Notes: a model not told the origin generated them from the sequence alone. DNA of 64,000 bases from Curtobacterium poinsettiae (GCF_025677645.1 NZ_CP106879.1:2480001-2544000); one strand, 5' to 3'; positions 17,702 through 25,236 are shown, counted from the first letter of the stretch. Numbers and translations: made by a program.

Positions 17702-17761
17702 TCCGTCACCGAGTCGGGGCTCCGCCCATGGGTCGGCAAGGGCGTCCGCGTCGACGCATAA
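17646..17761 (+). repeat. In-frame duplication of the glgC 3' end across its stop codon
   Basis: The end of glgC (17646-17701) is followed at once by a second copy (17703-17761). CCGTCACCGAGTCGGG is identical in both, and so is the 23-base segment 17675-17697, which recurs at 17735-17757. The second copy is in the glgC frame and ends in its own TAA (17759-17761): the encoded tails are [17 protein letters not shown] and [18 protein letters not shown]. Only the TGA at 17699-17701 separates them. Confidence 0.85.
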
Positions 17762-17769
17762 GCAGACAC

Positions 17770-17786
17770 CCGGGGCGCAGCCCCGG
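17770..17786 (+). terminator. Terminator hairpin of glgC
   Basis: A perfect seven-base stem CCGGGGC/GCCCCGG with a GCA loop, placed nine bases after the duplicated glgC tail. No U-tract is present. Confidence 0.6.
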
Positions 17787-17797
17787 ACGGACGGCCT

Positions 17798-17835
17798 GGA
17801 GGCACGGCTCGCGTCACGGACGCGGCCGTGCCTCC
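17798..17835. repeat. Palindromic repeat, copy 1 (glgC-serB)
   Basis: Arms GGAGGCACGGC (17798-17808) and GCCGTGCCTCC (17825-17835) are perfectly complementary, with a 16-base loop. They match the central part of the longer palindromes at 24018, 39595 and 43804. The right arm ends ten bases before the serB -10 element, so it overlaps the probable -35 region. Confidence 0.7.
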
Positions 17836-17844
17836 GTCAGTCGG

Positions 17845-17850
17845 TACCGT
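17845..17850 (+). promoter_or_regulatory. -10 element of serB, leaderless arrangement
   Basis: TACCGT ends six bases before the serB GTG at 17857, with no ribosome site between. The start of transcription should fall at the start codon. Confidence 0.5.
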
Positions 17851-17856
17851 TGGTGC

Positions 17857-18495
17857 GTGCCCCGCTTCCTCGTCGTCCTCGATGCCGATTCCACCCTCCT
17901 CGAGGACGAGGTGATCGAACTGCTCGCCGACAGCGCCGGGACCCGGCCACAGGTGGCGGCGATCACGGAGCGCGCCATGCGCGGGGAACTCGACTTCGCC
18001 GAGAGCCTCCGGGAGCGTGTCGCGACCCTGGCGGGCCTCCAGGCTGACGTCTTCGTCCGCGCACAGCAGGCGGTCCGTGTGACGCGGGGCGCCGACCAGC
18101 TCGTCCGCGCGGTGCACGCCGCCGGCGGCACCATCGGCGTGGTGTCGGGCGGGTTCCACGAGGTGCTCGACCCGTTCGCCGAGCAGCTGGGCCTCGACCA
18201 CTGCCGGGCGAACCGTCTCGAGGTCACCGACGGCGTGCTCACCGGCCGTGTGCTCGGCGACGTCGTCGACGCGCACGCCAAGGCCGTCGCGCTCCGCGAG
18301 TGGGCGGACGCGGACGGGGTCGACCCGGCACGGACGATCGCGATCGGCGACGGCGCGAACGACCTCGAGATGATGCGCGTCGCGGCGCTGTCGGTCGCGT
18401 TCGACGCGAAGCCGCGCGTGCGCGAGCAGGCCGACGTCGCGGTCGTCGACCGTGACCTGTCCGCCGTGCTCGCGACGCTCGGCCTGCGCGGCTGA
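17857..18495 (+). CDS. serB: Phosphoserine phosphatase (HAD family)
   Basis: A 212-residue haloacid-dehalogenase phosphatase that performs the last step of serine synthesis. The HAD motifs are present: D9-A-D11 (nucleophile and acid) in VVLDADSTLLEDE, the Ser-Gly-Gly of VVSGGFHEV (motif II) and GDGANDLEMM (motif III/IV). It has no N-terminal ACT regulatory domain, which is normal for the short form. The GTG start immediately precedes the first beta strand. Other small HAD phosphatases share these motifs, but the DADSTLLEDE cap-entry sequence is typical of SerB. Confidence 0.88.
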   Translation: MPRFLVVLDADSTLLEDEVIELLADSAGTRPQVAAITERAMRGELDFAESLRERVATLAGLQADVFVRAQQAVRVTRGADQLVRAVHAAGGTIGVVSGGFHEVLDPFAEQLGLDHCRANRLEVTDGVLTGRVLGDVVDAHAKAVALREWADADGVDPARTIAIGDGANDLEMMRVAALSVAFDAKPRVREQADVAVVDRDLSAVLATLGLRG

Positions 18496-18507
18496 GCCGT
18501 CCGGGGG

Positions 18508-19221
18508 CTAGTGCCCCATCCCGAGGCCACCGTCGACCGGGATGATCGCACCCGAGACGTACCCGGCACCGTCGCTCGCCAGGAACAGCGTGGCGTCTGC
18601 GACGTCGTCGACCGTGCCGTAGCGGGCGGCCGGGATCGCCTTCTTGAACTCGGCCTGCAGCTCGTCGGAGAGTGCGGCGGTCATGTCCGTCTGGATGAAG
18701 CCGGGCGCCACGACGTTGGCGGTGATGCCGCGCGAGCCGAGCTCACGCGTGATCGACCGGGCCATGCCGACCAGGGCGGCCTTCGAGGACGCGTAGTTGA
18801 CCTGGCCGATCTGGCCGTAGGCGCCCACGACGCTCGACATCAGCACGATGCGGCCGAACCTGGCCTTCATCATGCCCTTCGTCGCGCGCTTGACGACGCG
18901 GAAGGTGCCCGTGAGGTTCGTGTCGACGACGCTCGTGAAGTCGTCCTCGGACATGCGGAGGAGCAGCTGGTCGTTCGTGATGCCGGCGTTCGCGACGAGG
19001 ACCTCGATCGGACCGAGCTCGGCCTCGACCTGCGTGAACGCGGCGTCGACGGAGGCCGTGTCGGTGATGTCGGCCTGTACCGTCAGTGCGCCCTCGGGGC
19101 CACCGTGGCCGCTGCGCGACGTCACGGCGACCCGGTGGCCGGCCGCGACGAACCGCTCGGCCAGCGCGTGGCCGATGCCGCGGTTGCCGCCGGTGATGAG
19201 GACGGTACGGGGGGTGCTCAT
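18508..19221 (-). CDS. fabG: 3-oxoacyl-ACP reductase (SDR)
   Basis: A 237-residue classical short-chain dehydrogenase. It has the NADPH-binding TGGNRGIG, the ANAG motif, the catalytic Ser and Tyr-Lys in LMSSVVGAYGQIGQVNYASSKAAL, and the VAPGFIQTDMTAAL segment typical of FabG. The ATG at 19221 fits the fold start. It reduces beta-ketoacyl-ACP in fatty-acid elongation. It converges on serB with 12 bases between the stops. Another SDR specificity is possible, but the FabG-like C-terminus (SGAIIPVDGGLGMGH) supports the name. Confidence 0.85.
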   Translation of the reverse strand: MSTPRTVLITGGNRGIGHALAERFVAAGHRVAVTSRSGHGGPEGALTVQADITDTASVDAAFTQVEAELGPIEVLVANAGITNDQLLLRMSEDDFTSVVDTNLTGTFRVVKRATKGMMKARFGRIVLMSSVVGAYGQIGQVNYASSKAALVGMARSITRELGSRGITANVVAPGFIQTDMTAALSDELQAEFKKAIPAARYGTVDDVADATLFLASDGAGYVSGAIIPVDGGLGMGH

Positions 19222-19352
19222 GGTCGCTCCGTTCGGTGGGATCTGCTCGGCACGCGGTGCCGGGGACCCGGCGGACACGCCCGGACGAGCGTACCGGAGC
19301 GGACCACCCCGCCGGTTCGCGCGCGGCGCACCCACGATCGGTCCGGCGGGAT

Positions 19353-19358
19353 TAGGCT
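19353..19358 (+). promoter_or_regulatory. -10 element of the 19387-21079 unit
   Basis: TAGGCT in the fabG/DUF3099 intergenic region would give a leader of about 22 bases before the ATG at 19387. The three following genes overlap and should be read from it. Confidence 0.4.
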
Positions 19359-19386
19359 TGACCACGGGTAGACGGAGACCATCTGT

Positions 19387-19809
19387 ATGAAGAGCACGCA
19401 CACGAGCATCACGTCGCTGCCGGACACACCGGAGCAGGACCGGGCGCACCGCCTGTCCCGCTACGTCTGGCAGATGGCCGTCCGAGTGGTCCTCTTCATC
19501 TCCGCGGTGCTCGTGTACTCGATCTGGCACTCGTGGCTGGCGGTCATCCCGATCGTCCTGGCCGCGGTGATCCCCTGGGTCGCGGTCGTCATCGCGAACG
19601 CGGGCAGCCGGACCGAGAGCGACATGATCTCCCCCGCCGGGTCCATCGAGCTCTACGACGCCGTCGACCCGCGACTCCGCGAACAGCAGGAGGACGCCCG
19701 GGCCCAGGCCTACCGCGACGAGCAGGACCGCCTCCGCCAGCAGGCGCAGCACGCGCAGGACGAGTGGCAGCGCAACGGCGACCGATCGAAGATGTGGGGA
19801 CCCCGCTGA
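19387..19809 (+). CDS. DUF3099-type two-helix membrane protein
   Basis: A 140-residue protein of the actinobacterial DUF3099 type. Two membrane helices at about residues 31-48 and 51-72 (WLAVIPIVLAAVIPWVAVVIAN) are followed by a soluble, Gln/Arg/Asp-rich tail likely to form a coiled coil (QEDARAQAYRDEQDRLRQQA). Function is unknown. Its stop TGA shares one base with the next ATG, and that gene overlaps SURF1 in turn, so it may take part in cytochrome oxidase assembly or simply share the transcript. Confidence 0.8.
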   Translation: MKSTHTSITSLPDTPEQDRAHRLSRYVWQMAVRVVLFISAVLVYSIWHSWLAVIPIVLAAVIPWVAVVIANAGSRTESDMISPAGSIELYDAVDPRLREQQEDARAQAYRDEQDRLRQQAQHAQDEWQRNGDRSKMWGPR

Positions 19810-20117
19810 TGGGTGCGACGTTCGACCTGCAGACCGAGCCCGGATCCACCCCGGTGTGCTCGCGAGCCGGGTGCGTGTCGACGGCCGGGTGGCGTGTGAA
19901 CTGGCGCAATCCCCGGATCCACGCGATCGACCGCGTGAAGATCTGGGCCGCGTGCGAAGAACACCGTGACTTCCTCGCCGACTACCTCCGCTCCCGCTCG
20001 TTCCCGGTGCGCGTCACCGGGATGCACGAGGACGTCGATCACCTCGACGACGAGCGCGAGTCGACCGCTGCGCCGAAGAACGACGTCGGGGTGCGCTCCA
20101 CCGGCACCTCGCGATGA
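19809..20117 (+). CDS. Small Cys-rich protein of unknown function, coupled to SURF1
   Basis: A 102-residue protein with a possible metal site: C17-x4-C22 near the N-terminus and C49-x2-H52 in WAACEEH. The middle is basic and Trp-rich (GWRVNWRNPRIHAIDRVKIW) and the C-terminus is acidic. There is no membrane segment. Homologues I recall in this family carry unreliable names, so I assign no function. It begins one base inside the DUF3099 stop and ends overlapping the SURF1 start (ATGA at 20114), indicating tight co-translation with an oxidase assembly factor. Confidence 0.75.
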   Translation: MGATFDLQTEPGSTPVCSRAGCVSTAGWRVNWRNPRIHAIDRVKIWAACEEHRDFLADYLRSRSFPVRVTGMHEDVDHLDDERESTAAPKNDVGVRSTGTSR

Positions 20118-21079
20118 CCGACGGCTTCGACCCGCAGTCCCGGTACGGCCGCAAGCACGCCGCGAAGCTGCAGCGCGCATCCGCGGGTTCGGGCGCTCCG
20201 GCGCAGCAGCACGACCCCGACGAACCCTTCGTCGGCTGGCGCTTCGTCCGGAGTCGCCGCTGGCTCGGCTACTTCGCGATCGCGGTCGCCTTCGCCATCG
20301 TCTGCGCGTTGTTCGGCATGTGGCAGTGGGACCGCCGCAACGAGGCCGTCCGGCAGAACGAGCAGGTCGCGCAGAACTACGACCACACTCCCGTCCCCGT
20401 CGACCGGGCGCTGCCGAAGGCCTCGAGCTGGCAGGACGAGCAGGAGTGGCTCCGGGTCTCCGTGACCGGTCGCTACGACGTCGACTCGCAGCTGCTCGTG
20501 CGCAACCGCGTGCACAACGGGCAGCCCGGGTTCGAGGTCCTGACGCCCCTGGTCACGTCCGAGGGCCGCGCCTTCATCGTCGACCGCGGGTGGGTGCCGA
20601 CCGGCAACGCACAGGACGCCCCCGACCACGTGCCGGCTCCCCCGTCCGGCGAGGTGACCGCGATCGTCCGCCTGCAGCAGAGCGAACCGCGTATCCCCGG
20701 CCGCTCCGACCCGAAGGACACCGACCAGGTGCAGTCGGTGACCCTCGCCGACGTGGCGGACAAGGTCGACGACCCGATCTGGACGGGCGCCTACGGGCAG
20801 CTCGCCTCGGAGTCCCCCGCCCCGACCGAAGCCCGCCCGCTCGGCTGGGAGCGTCCCAATGCCGACACGGGGCTGCACCTCAGCTACTTCATCCAATGGT
20901 TCCTGTTCGCCGCCGGGGGCTTCGGCTTCTTGGCGTACGTGATGGTGCAGGAGTACCGGAACCTCAACCAGGACGACCCGGAGGAGCGCGAGCGCGCCCT
21001 CGAGCGCGAGCGTCGCAAGAACGCGAAGCCGAAGACCGACGCCGAGATCGAGGACGAGCTCATCGCGTCACGTCGCTGA
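20114..21079 (+). CDS. SURF1-family cytochrome oxidase assembly protein
   Basis: A 321-residue SURF1/Shy1 protein, a membrane factor for inserting heme A into cytochrome c oxidase. It has the two-helix topology of the family: helix 1 around residues 51-73 (ending GMWQWDRRNEA, the conserved WQ-R motif) and helix 2 near residues 257-277 (FIQWFLFAAGGFGFLAY). Between them lies the periplasmic domain with LLVRNRVHNGQPGFEVLTPL and VDRGWVP. The C-terminus is a charged cytoplasmic tail. It fits with ctaA and ctaB elsewhere in the window. Confidence 0.92.
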   Translation: MTDGFDPQSRYGRKHAAKLQRASAGSGAPAQQHDPDEPFVGWRFVRSRRWLGYFAIAVAFAIVCALFGMWQWDRRNEAVRQNEQVAQNYDHTPVPVDRALPKASSWQDEQEWLRVSVTGRYDVDSQLLVRNRVHNGQPGFEVLTPLVTSEGRAFIVDRGWVPTGNAQDAPDHVPAPPSGEVTAIVRLQQSEPRIPGRSDPKDTDQVQSVTLADVADKVDDPIWTGAYGQLASESPAPTEARPLGWERPNADTGLHLSYFIQWFLFAAGGFGFLAYVMVQEYRNLNQDDPEERERALERERRKNAKPKTDAEIEDELIASRR

Positions 21080-21120
21080 CGCGTGCGCCTGCGCGTGCGC
21101 CTGTGCGCGTCGCCAGTGCG

Positions 21121-21340
21121 CCGTGCGCACCTCGCGACCCGTGCGCGCTTCGGCGCACCGTGCCGCGCCACAAGCGGGCACCCAGCAAGCAGCGCCGCAG
21201 CGGACTGCGGACGCGGCACCGTGCGGACGGGAGGCACGGCGCACGACCGGTGCCGCGCCTCCAGGCCGTACCGTGCCCACCTCGCGGCCCCGTGCGCGCT
21301 TCCGCGCACCGTGCCGCCCCACAAGCGCGCACCCAGCACG
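21121..21340. repeat. Imperfect direct repeat, 150-base period (SURF1 to ABC-F gap)
   Basis: The 339-base gap between the SURF1 and ABC-F stops holds no gene. It contains a 70-base unit at 21121-21190 repeated imperfectly at 21271-21340, sharing CACCTCGCG, CGTGCGCGCTTC and CCACAAGCG. Each copy is followed by a GTGCGGACGGG segment (21221 and 21382). The first 50 bases of the gap are low-complexity GCGTGCGCCT repeats. Confidence 0.65.
21230..21262. repeat. Palindromic repeat, copy 2 (degenerate)
   Basis: Arms GGAGGCACGGC (21230-21240) and GCCGCGCCTCC (21252-21262) pair with one mismatch. The left arm is identical to that of copy 1 and is preceded by GGACG, as in the long copies. Confidence 0.6.
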
Positions 21341-21418
21341 CAACACGCAACACGCACCGGACCGGACCGCGAACGCCGCGCCGTGCGGACGGGCCTCGCC
21401 CGACCGCACGCGCGGCAA

Positions 21419-23017
21419 CTAGGCGAGCTCGATGAGCTCCGCGTAGTCCTTGTTCCAGTGGTCCTCGGTGCCGTCCGGCAGCAGCAGCACCCGCTCGGGA
21501 TTGAGCGCCTCGACCGCTCCGGCGTCGTGGGACACCAGGACGACCGCACCCTCGAAGCCGGCCAGGGCGTTGAGGATCTCCTCGCGCGACGCCGGGTCCA
21601 GGTTGTTCGTCGGCTCGTCGAGCAGCAGGACGTTCGCGCCGGAGACCACGATCATCGCGAGCGACAGACGTGTCTTCTCGCCACCGGACAGGACGCCGGC
21701 CTTCTTGTAGCCGTCGTCGCCGGTGAACAGGAACGACCCGAGCACGCGACGGGCCTCGGTCTCGTTGAGGTCGGTCGACGCCGACACCATGTTCTCGATC
21801 ACGGTGCGGTTGACGTCGATGTTCTCGTGCTCCTGCGCGTAGTAGCCGATGCGCAGGCCGTGGCCGGGCTGGATCTCGCCGGTGTCGGGCTGGTCGGCGC
21901 CCGCCAGGATCCGCAGCAGCGTCGTCTTGCCCGCACCGTTGAAGCCGAGGATGACGACGCGCGAACCGCGGTCGATCGCCAGGTCGACACCCGCGAAGAT
22001 CTCGAGCGACCCGTAGGACTTCGACAGGCCCTCGGCCATCAGCGGCGTGCGGCCGCACGGGGCCGGGGTGGGGAAGCGGATCTTCGCGACCCGGTCGGCG
22101 ACGCGCTCGTCCTCGAGGCCGGCGAGCAGCTTGTCGGCACGCGCGACCATCTGGTGGGCTGCCGCGGCCTTCGACGCCTTGGCGCCGAACCGGGCGGCCT
22201 GGTCCTTGAGCGTGGCGGCCTTCTTCTCGGCGCCTGCGCGCTCCTTGCGGCGGCGCTCCTCGTCGGCGACGCGTTGCCGCTGGTAGAGCTTCCAGCCCAT
22301 GTTGTAGATGTCGATGGTCTGGCGGTTGGCGTCCAGGTAGAAGACGCGGTTCACGACCTCGTCGACGAGCTCGACGTCGTGGGAGATGATGATGACGCCA
22401 CCGGGGTAGGTCTTCAGGTGCTCGCGGAGCCACACGACGGAATCGGCGTCGAGGTGGTTGGTCGGCTCGTCGAGGATCATCGTCTCGGCGTCCGAGAACA
22501 GGATCCGGGCGAGCTCGATGCGCCGCCGCTGACCGCCCGAGAGCGTCTTGAGCTGCTGGTCGAGGATGCGGTCCGGAAGCTTGAGGTTCGAGGCGATGGA
22601 GGCCGCCTCGGCCTCGGCTGCGTAGCCACCGAGCGCGTTGAACTGGTCGTCGAGGCGGCTGTAGCGGCGCATCGCCTTCTCGGCAACGGCCGCGTCGTCA
22701 CTCGCCATGTCGAGGGTCGCAAGCCGGATGCCCTCCACGAGCTCACCGAGTCCACGGGCGTCGAGGATGCGCTTCCGCGCCGTCTCCTCCGGGTCGCCAG
22801 AGCGGGGGTCCTGGGGCAGGTAGCCGATCTCGCCGCCGCGCTCGATCTTGCCGCCGGTGGGCTGCGTCTCGCCCGCGAGGGCCTTGGTCATCGTCGTCTT
22901 CCCCGCGCCGTTGCGGCCGACGAGTCCGATCTTGTCGCCCTTCTCGACACGGAAGGACACGTCCTCCATGAGGAGACGAGCTCCGACGCGGATCTCGAGT
23001 TCGTGCACGGCAAGCAC
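21419..23017 (-). CDS. ABC-F family ATPase (translation factor type)
   Basis: A 532-residue protein with two ABC domains and no membrane segment. Domain 1 has GRNGAGKTT, LSGGQRRR and MILDEPTNHLD; domain 2 has GFNGAGKTT, LSGGEKTR and LLLDEPTNNLD. A charged linker (about residues 240-310, QRQRVADEERRRKERAGAEKK region) corresponds to the P-site interaction motif that enters the ribosome. ABC-F proteins act on ribosomes in translation quality control or antibiotic protection. The sequence is closest in my memory to the mycobacterial Rv1473 lineage rather than to EttA. The start is GTG at 23017. Confidence 0.9.
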   Translation of the reverse strand: MLAVHELEIRVGARLLMEDVSFRVEKGDKIGLVGRNGAGKTTMTKALAGETQPTGGKIERGGEIGYLPQDPRSGDPEETARKRILDARGLGELVEGIRLATLDMASDDAAVAEKAMRRYSRLDDQFNALGGYAAEAEAASIASNLKLPDRILDQQLKTLSGGQRRRIELARILFSDAETMILDEPTNHLDADSVVWLREHLKTYPGGVIIISHDVELVDEVVNRVFYLDANRQTIDIYNMGWKLYQRQRVADEERRRKERAGAEKKAATLKDQAARFGAKASKAAAAHQMVARADKLLAGLEDERVADRVAKIRFPTPAPCGRTPLMAEGLSKSYGSLEIFAGVDLAIDRGSRVVILGFNGAGKTTLLRILAGADQPDTGEIQPGHGLRIGYYAQEHENIDVNRTVIENMVSASTDLNETEARRVLGSFLFTGDDGYKKAGVLSGGEKTRLSLAMIVVSGANVLLLDEPTNNLDPASREEILNALAGFEGAVVLVSHDAGAVEALNPERVLLLPDGTEDHWNKDYAELIELA

Positions 23018-23075
23018 AGTGGACGTCCAATCAGTTGGTGGGTTTGCACAACGGTGTGTGCGTGAGGTGCACCGC

Positions 23076-23110
23076 TACGCTGACGGGACCGATGGTTCCG
23101 AACGGAACCA
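23076..23110 (+). promoter_or_regulatory. bioY -10 element and downstream 18-base dyad (candidate operator)
   Basis: TACGCT (23076-23081) looks like the -10 element. About 12 bases on, TGGTTCCG-AA-CGGAACCA (23093-23110) is a perfect dyad with eight-base arms and a two-base centre. It sits between the likely start of transcription and the AGGAG ribosome site (23123-23127), where a bound regulator would block transcription. No biotin regulator gene is nearby. Confidence 0.5.
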
Positions 23111-23132
23111 GCAGTCCATTCTAGGAGAATCC

Positions 23133-23732
23133 ATGACGAACGCCACCGGGTTCGCTCCCCGCGCAGTCCTCGCCGACCGTCTGCGCACGCACGGGCTGGC
23201 CACCGACGCCGCCCTCGTCGCCGGCGGAGCCCTGTTCACCGCCGCGATGGCGCAGCTCGAGGTCCCGATGTGGCCGGTCCCGATCACCGGGCAGACGCTC
23301 GCCGTCGTGCTCGTCGGCGCGACGCTCGGCGCACGTCGCGGCATGCTCTCGCTGCTCGTGTACGCCGTCGCCGGACTCGCGGGTGCCCCGTTCTTCGCCG
23401 ACATGCAGGGCGGCCTGCAGGCCCTGGCCCTGCCGAGCTTCGGGTACGTCATCGGCTTCATCCCGGCCGCCGGGCTCGTCGGCTGGCTCGCGCGCCGCAA
23501 CTGGGACCGCCACGTCGGTCGCGCCGCGGTGGCGATGCTGCTCGCGAGCGCCATCCCGTTCGTGACCGGCCTGCCGTACCTGGCGGTGGCGCTCGGCCAG
23601 CTCGGCGCCCCGAACGACGTCCAGTCGGTGCTCGCCGCCGGCCTGTACCCGTTCGTCATCGGTGGCATCGCCAAGGCATTCATCGCGGCCGGCATCCTGC
23701 CGCTCGCGTGGAAGGCCGTCGGCCGCCGCTGA
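23133..23732 (+). CDS. bioY: Biotin transporter BioY (S component)
   Basis: A 199-residue membrane protein with about six helices, the substrate-binding subunit of an ECF-type biotin importer. Typical features are VPMWPVPITGQTLAVVLVGATLGARRG, a family hallmark whose core is PVPITGQT, and GGLQALALPSFGYVIGFIPAA. ATG 23133 has AGGAG five bases upstream. The energising EcfA/EcfT subunits (BioM/BioN) are not encoded next to it, so it either works alone, as some BioY do, or shares a module encoded elsewhere. A strong terminator follows. Confidence 0.93.
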   Translation: MTNATGFAPRAVLADRLRTHGLATDAALVAGGALFTAAMAQLEVPMWPVPITGQTLAVVLVGATLGARRGMLSLLVYAVAGLAGAPFFADMQGGLQALALPSFGYVIGFIPAAGLVGWLARRNWDRHVGRAAVAMLLASAIPFVTGLPYLAVALGQLGAPNDVQSVLAAGLYPFVIGGIAKAFIAAGILPLAWKAVGRR

Positions 23733-23743
23733 CGCCGCGCACG

Positions 23744-23780
23744 AGAACGGCCCCGCACCCGATCGGTGCGGGGCCGTTCT
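23744..23780 (+). terminator. Terminator of bioY
   Basis: A perfect 16-base stem AGAACGGCCCCGCACC/GGTGCGGGGCCGTTCT with a five-base loop, 12 bases after the bioY stop. Confidence 0.85.
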
Positions 23781-23875
23781 GCGTCCGGTGCGGGCCGGCC
23801 CTCGGTGCGGTTCGGGTGGTTCGGGCGGTTCGCCGAGATCGCGGGGCACGCCCCGTGCGCGACCCGCCGGTCGGT

Positions 23876-23953
23876 CACGACTCCCCGTCACCCGAACGCC
23901 GGGTGGTCGCGTTCTGTCGCCTGGACCGCGGCCAGCCGACAGAACGCGACCAC
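23876..23953. repeat. Second intergenic repeat family, copy 1
   Basis: The segment CACGACTCCCCG through CTGTCG (23876-23919) matches 39673-39716 at 34 of 44 positions. Its last 17 bases, GTGGTCGCGTTCTGTCG (23903-23919), also form a perfect inverted repeat with 23937-23953. Together with the bioY terminator and the 48-base palindrome it fills the 345-base gap between bioY and the DUF59 gene; I see no gene there. Confidence 0.6.
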
Positions 23954-24017
23954 TCCGCGAACGTGGGCGGGCGGTCCCGACCGATCGGCGGCGCGCCCCG
24001 CGCGTGGCGTGCGCACA

Positions 24018-24065
24018 GACGGACGGGAGGTCCGGTGCCAGCTGGCACCGGACCTCCCGTCCGTC
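24018..24065. repeat. Palindromic repeat, copy 3: perfect 48-base palindrome
   Basis: A perfect palindrome of two 24-base halves centred on CCAG/CTGG. The left half begins GACGGACGGGAGGTCCGGTG and continues CCAG. It lies 12 bases beyond the stop of the minus-strand DUF59 gene, in the position of a terminator. Copies 6 and 7 share its ends and centre but differ in the middle of the arms, with matching changes on both sides. Confidence 0.9.
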
Positions 24066-24077
24066 AGGGGGTCGTGA

Positions 24078-24407
24078 CTAGATCGCGAACCCGAGGGCGC
24101 GCATCATCTCGCGTCCGTCGTCGGTGATCCGTTCCGGACCCCACGGCGGCATCCAGACCCAGTTGATCCGGAAGGCGTCCACGATGCCGTCGAGGGCGTT
24201 CGCGGTGTCCCCCTCGATGACGTCGGTCAGGGGGCAGCCCGCGCTGGTGAGCGTCATGCTGATGACGAGCGCGTTGGCATCGTCGTCCCAGGCGAGGTCG
24301 TAGATCAGACCGAGGTCGACGATGTTCACGCCGAGCTCCGGGTCCTGGACCTCCTTCAGGCCCTCGACGACCTCGTCGAACTTGTCGGGAGCGAGTGCGG
24401 CGATCAT
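24078..24407 (-). CDS. sufT: DUF59/MIP18-type Fe-S assembly protein (SufT-like)
   Basis: A 109-residue protein of the DUF59 family with the signature VQDPELGVNIVDLGLIYDL, the motif MTLTSAGCPL carrying the conserved cysteine, and a Trp-rich C-terminus (WVWMPPWGPERI). SufT-like proteins help mature Fe-S proteins when demand is high. It is the last gene of the suf operon and its ATG shares one base with the sufC stop. The name is by family and position. Confidence 0.88.
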   Translation of the reverse strand: MIAALAPDKFDEVVEGLKEVQDPELGVNIVDLGLIYDLAWDDDANALVISMTLTSAGCPLTDVIEGDTANALDGIVDAFRINWVWMPPWGPERITDDGREMMRALGFAI

Positions 24408-25180
24408 CAGGCCTGCGCCTCGGCGGCAGCGGCCTGCACGTAGCGGTCGTAGCCCTCGTTCTCGAGGCGGTCGGCGAGCTCCGGGCCGCCCTGCTCCGCG
24501 ACCTTGCCGGCGACGAACACGTGCACGAAGTCCGGCTTGATGTAGCGGAGGATGCGCGTGTAGTGCGTGATGAGCAGCACACCGAGGCCGGTCGCGGCCT
24601 TGGCGCGGTTGACACCCTCGGAGACGATCTTCAGCGCGTCGACGTCGAGGCCGGAGTCGGTCTCGTCGAGGACGGCGAACTTCGGCTTGAGGAGCTCGAG
24701 CTGCATGATCTCGTGGCGCTTCTTCTCGCCACCGGAGAAGCCCTCGTTGACGTTGCGCTCGGCGAACGACGAGTCCATCTTCAGGTCGGCCATCGACTGA
24801 CGGAGTTCCTTGATCCAGCCACGGAGTGCCGGAGCCTCACCGTCGATCGCCGTCTTGGCGGTGCGCAGGAAGTTCGACACCGTCACGCCCGGGATCTCGA
24901 CCGGGTACTGCATCGCCAGGAACATGCCGGCACGGGCGCGCTCGTCGACGCTCATCGCGAGGACGTCCTCGCCGTCGAGGGTGATCGTGCCTCCGACGAC
25001 GTTGTACCGGGGGTGCCCGGCGATCGTGTACGCCAGGGTGGACTTGCCGGAGCCGTTCGGCCCCATGATCGCGTGGATCTCGCCCTCGTTGATGGTGAGG
25101 TCGACACCCTTCAGGATCTCCTTGGTGCCCTGGTCGGTGTCGATCGAGACCTTGAGGTCACGGATTTCCAGAGTGGACAT
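24407..25180 (-). CDS. sufC: Fe-S assembly ATPase SufC
   Basis: A 257-residue ABC-type ATPase that drives the SufBCD scaffold. Walker A is GPNGSGKST, the signature is [13 protein letters not shown], the Walker B region is [12 protein letters not shown] (the SufC-type ETDSGLD) and the switch is ITHYTRIL. It is soluble. ATG 25180 begins [11 protein letters not shown]. It follows the ferredoxin gene by 56 bases in the operon. Confidence 0.96.
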   Translation of the reverse strand: MSTLEIRDLKVSIDTDQGTKEILKGVDLTINEGEIHAIMGPNGSGKSTLAYTIAGHPRYNVVGGTITLDGEDVLAMSVDERARAGMFLAMQYPVEIPGVTVSNFLRTAKTAIDGEAPALRGWIKELRQSMADLKMDSSFAERNVNEGFSGGEKKRHEIMQLELLKPKFAVLDETDSGLDVDALKIVSEGVNRAKAATGLGVLLITHYTRILRYIKPDFVHVFVAGKVAEQGGPELADRLENEGYDRYVQAAAAEAQA

Positions 25181-25236
25181 TGCGTTCCTTCGGTTGCAGC
25201 TGTGTGCGGCGTCAGCCGCGGGAAGTGTTGGTGTGC

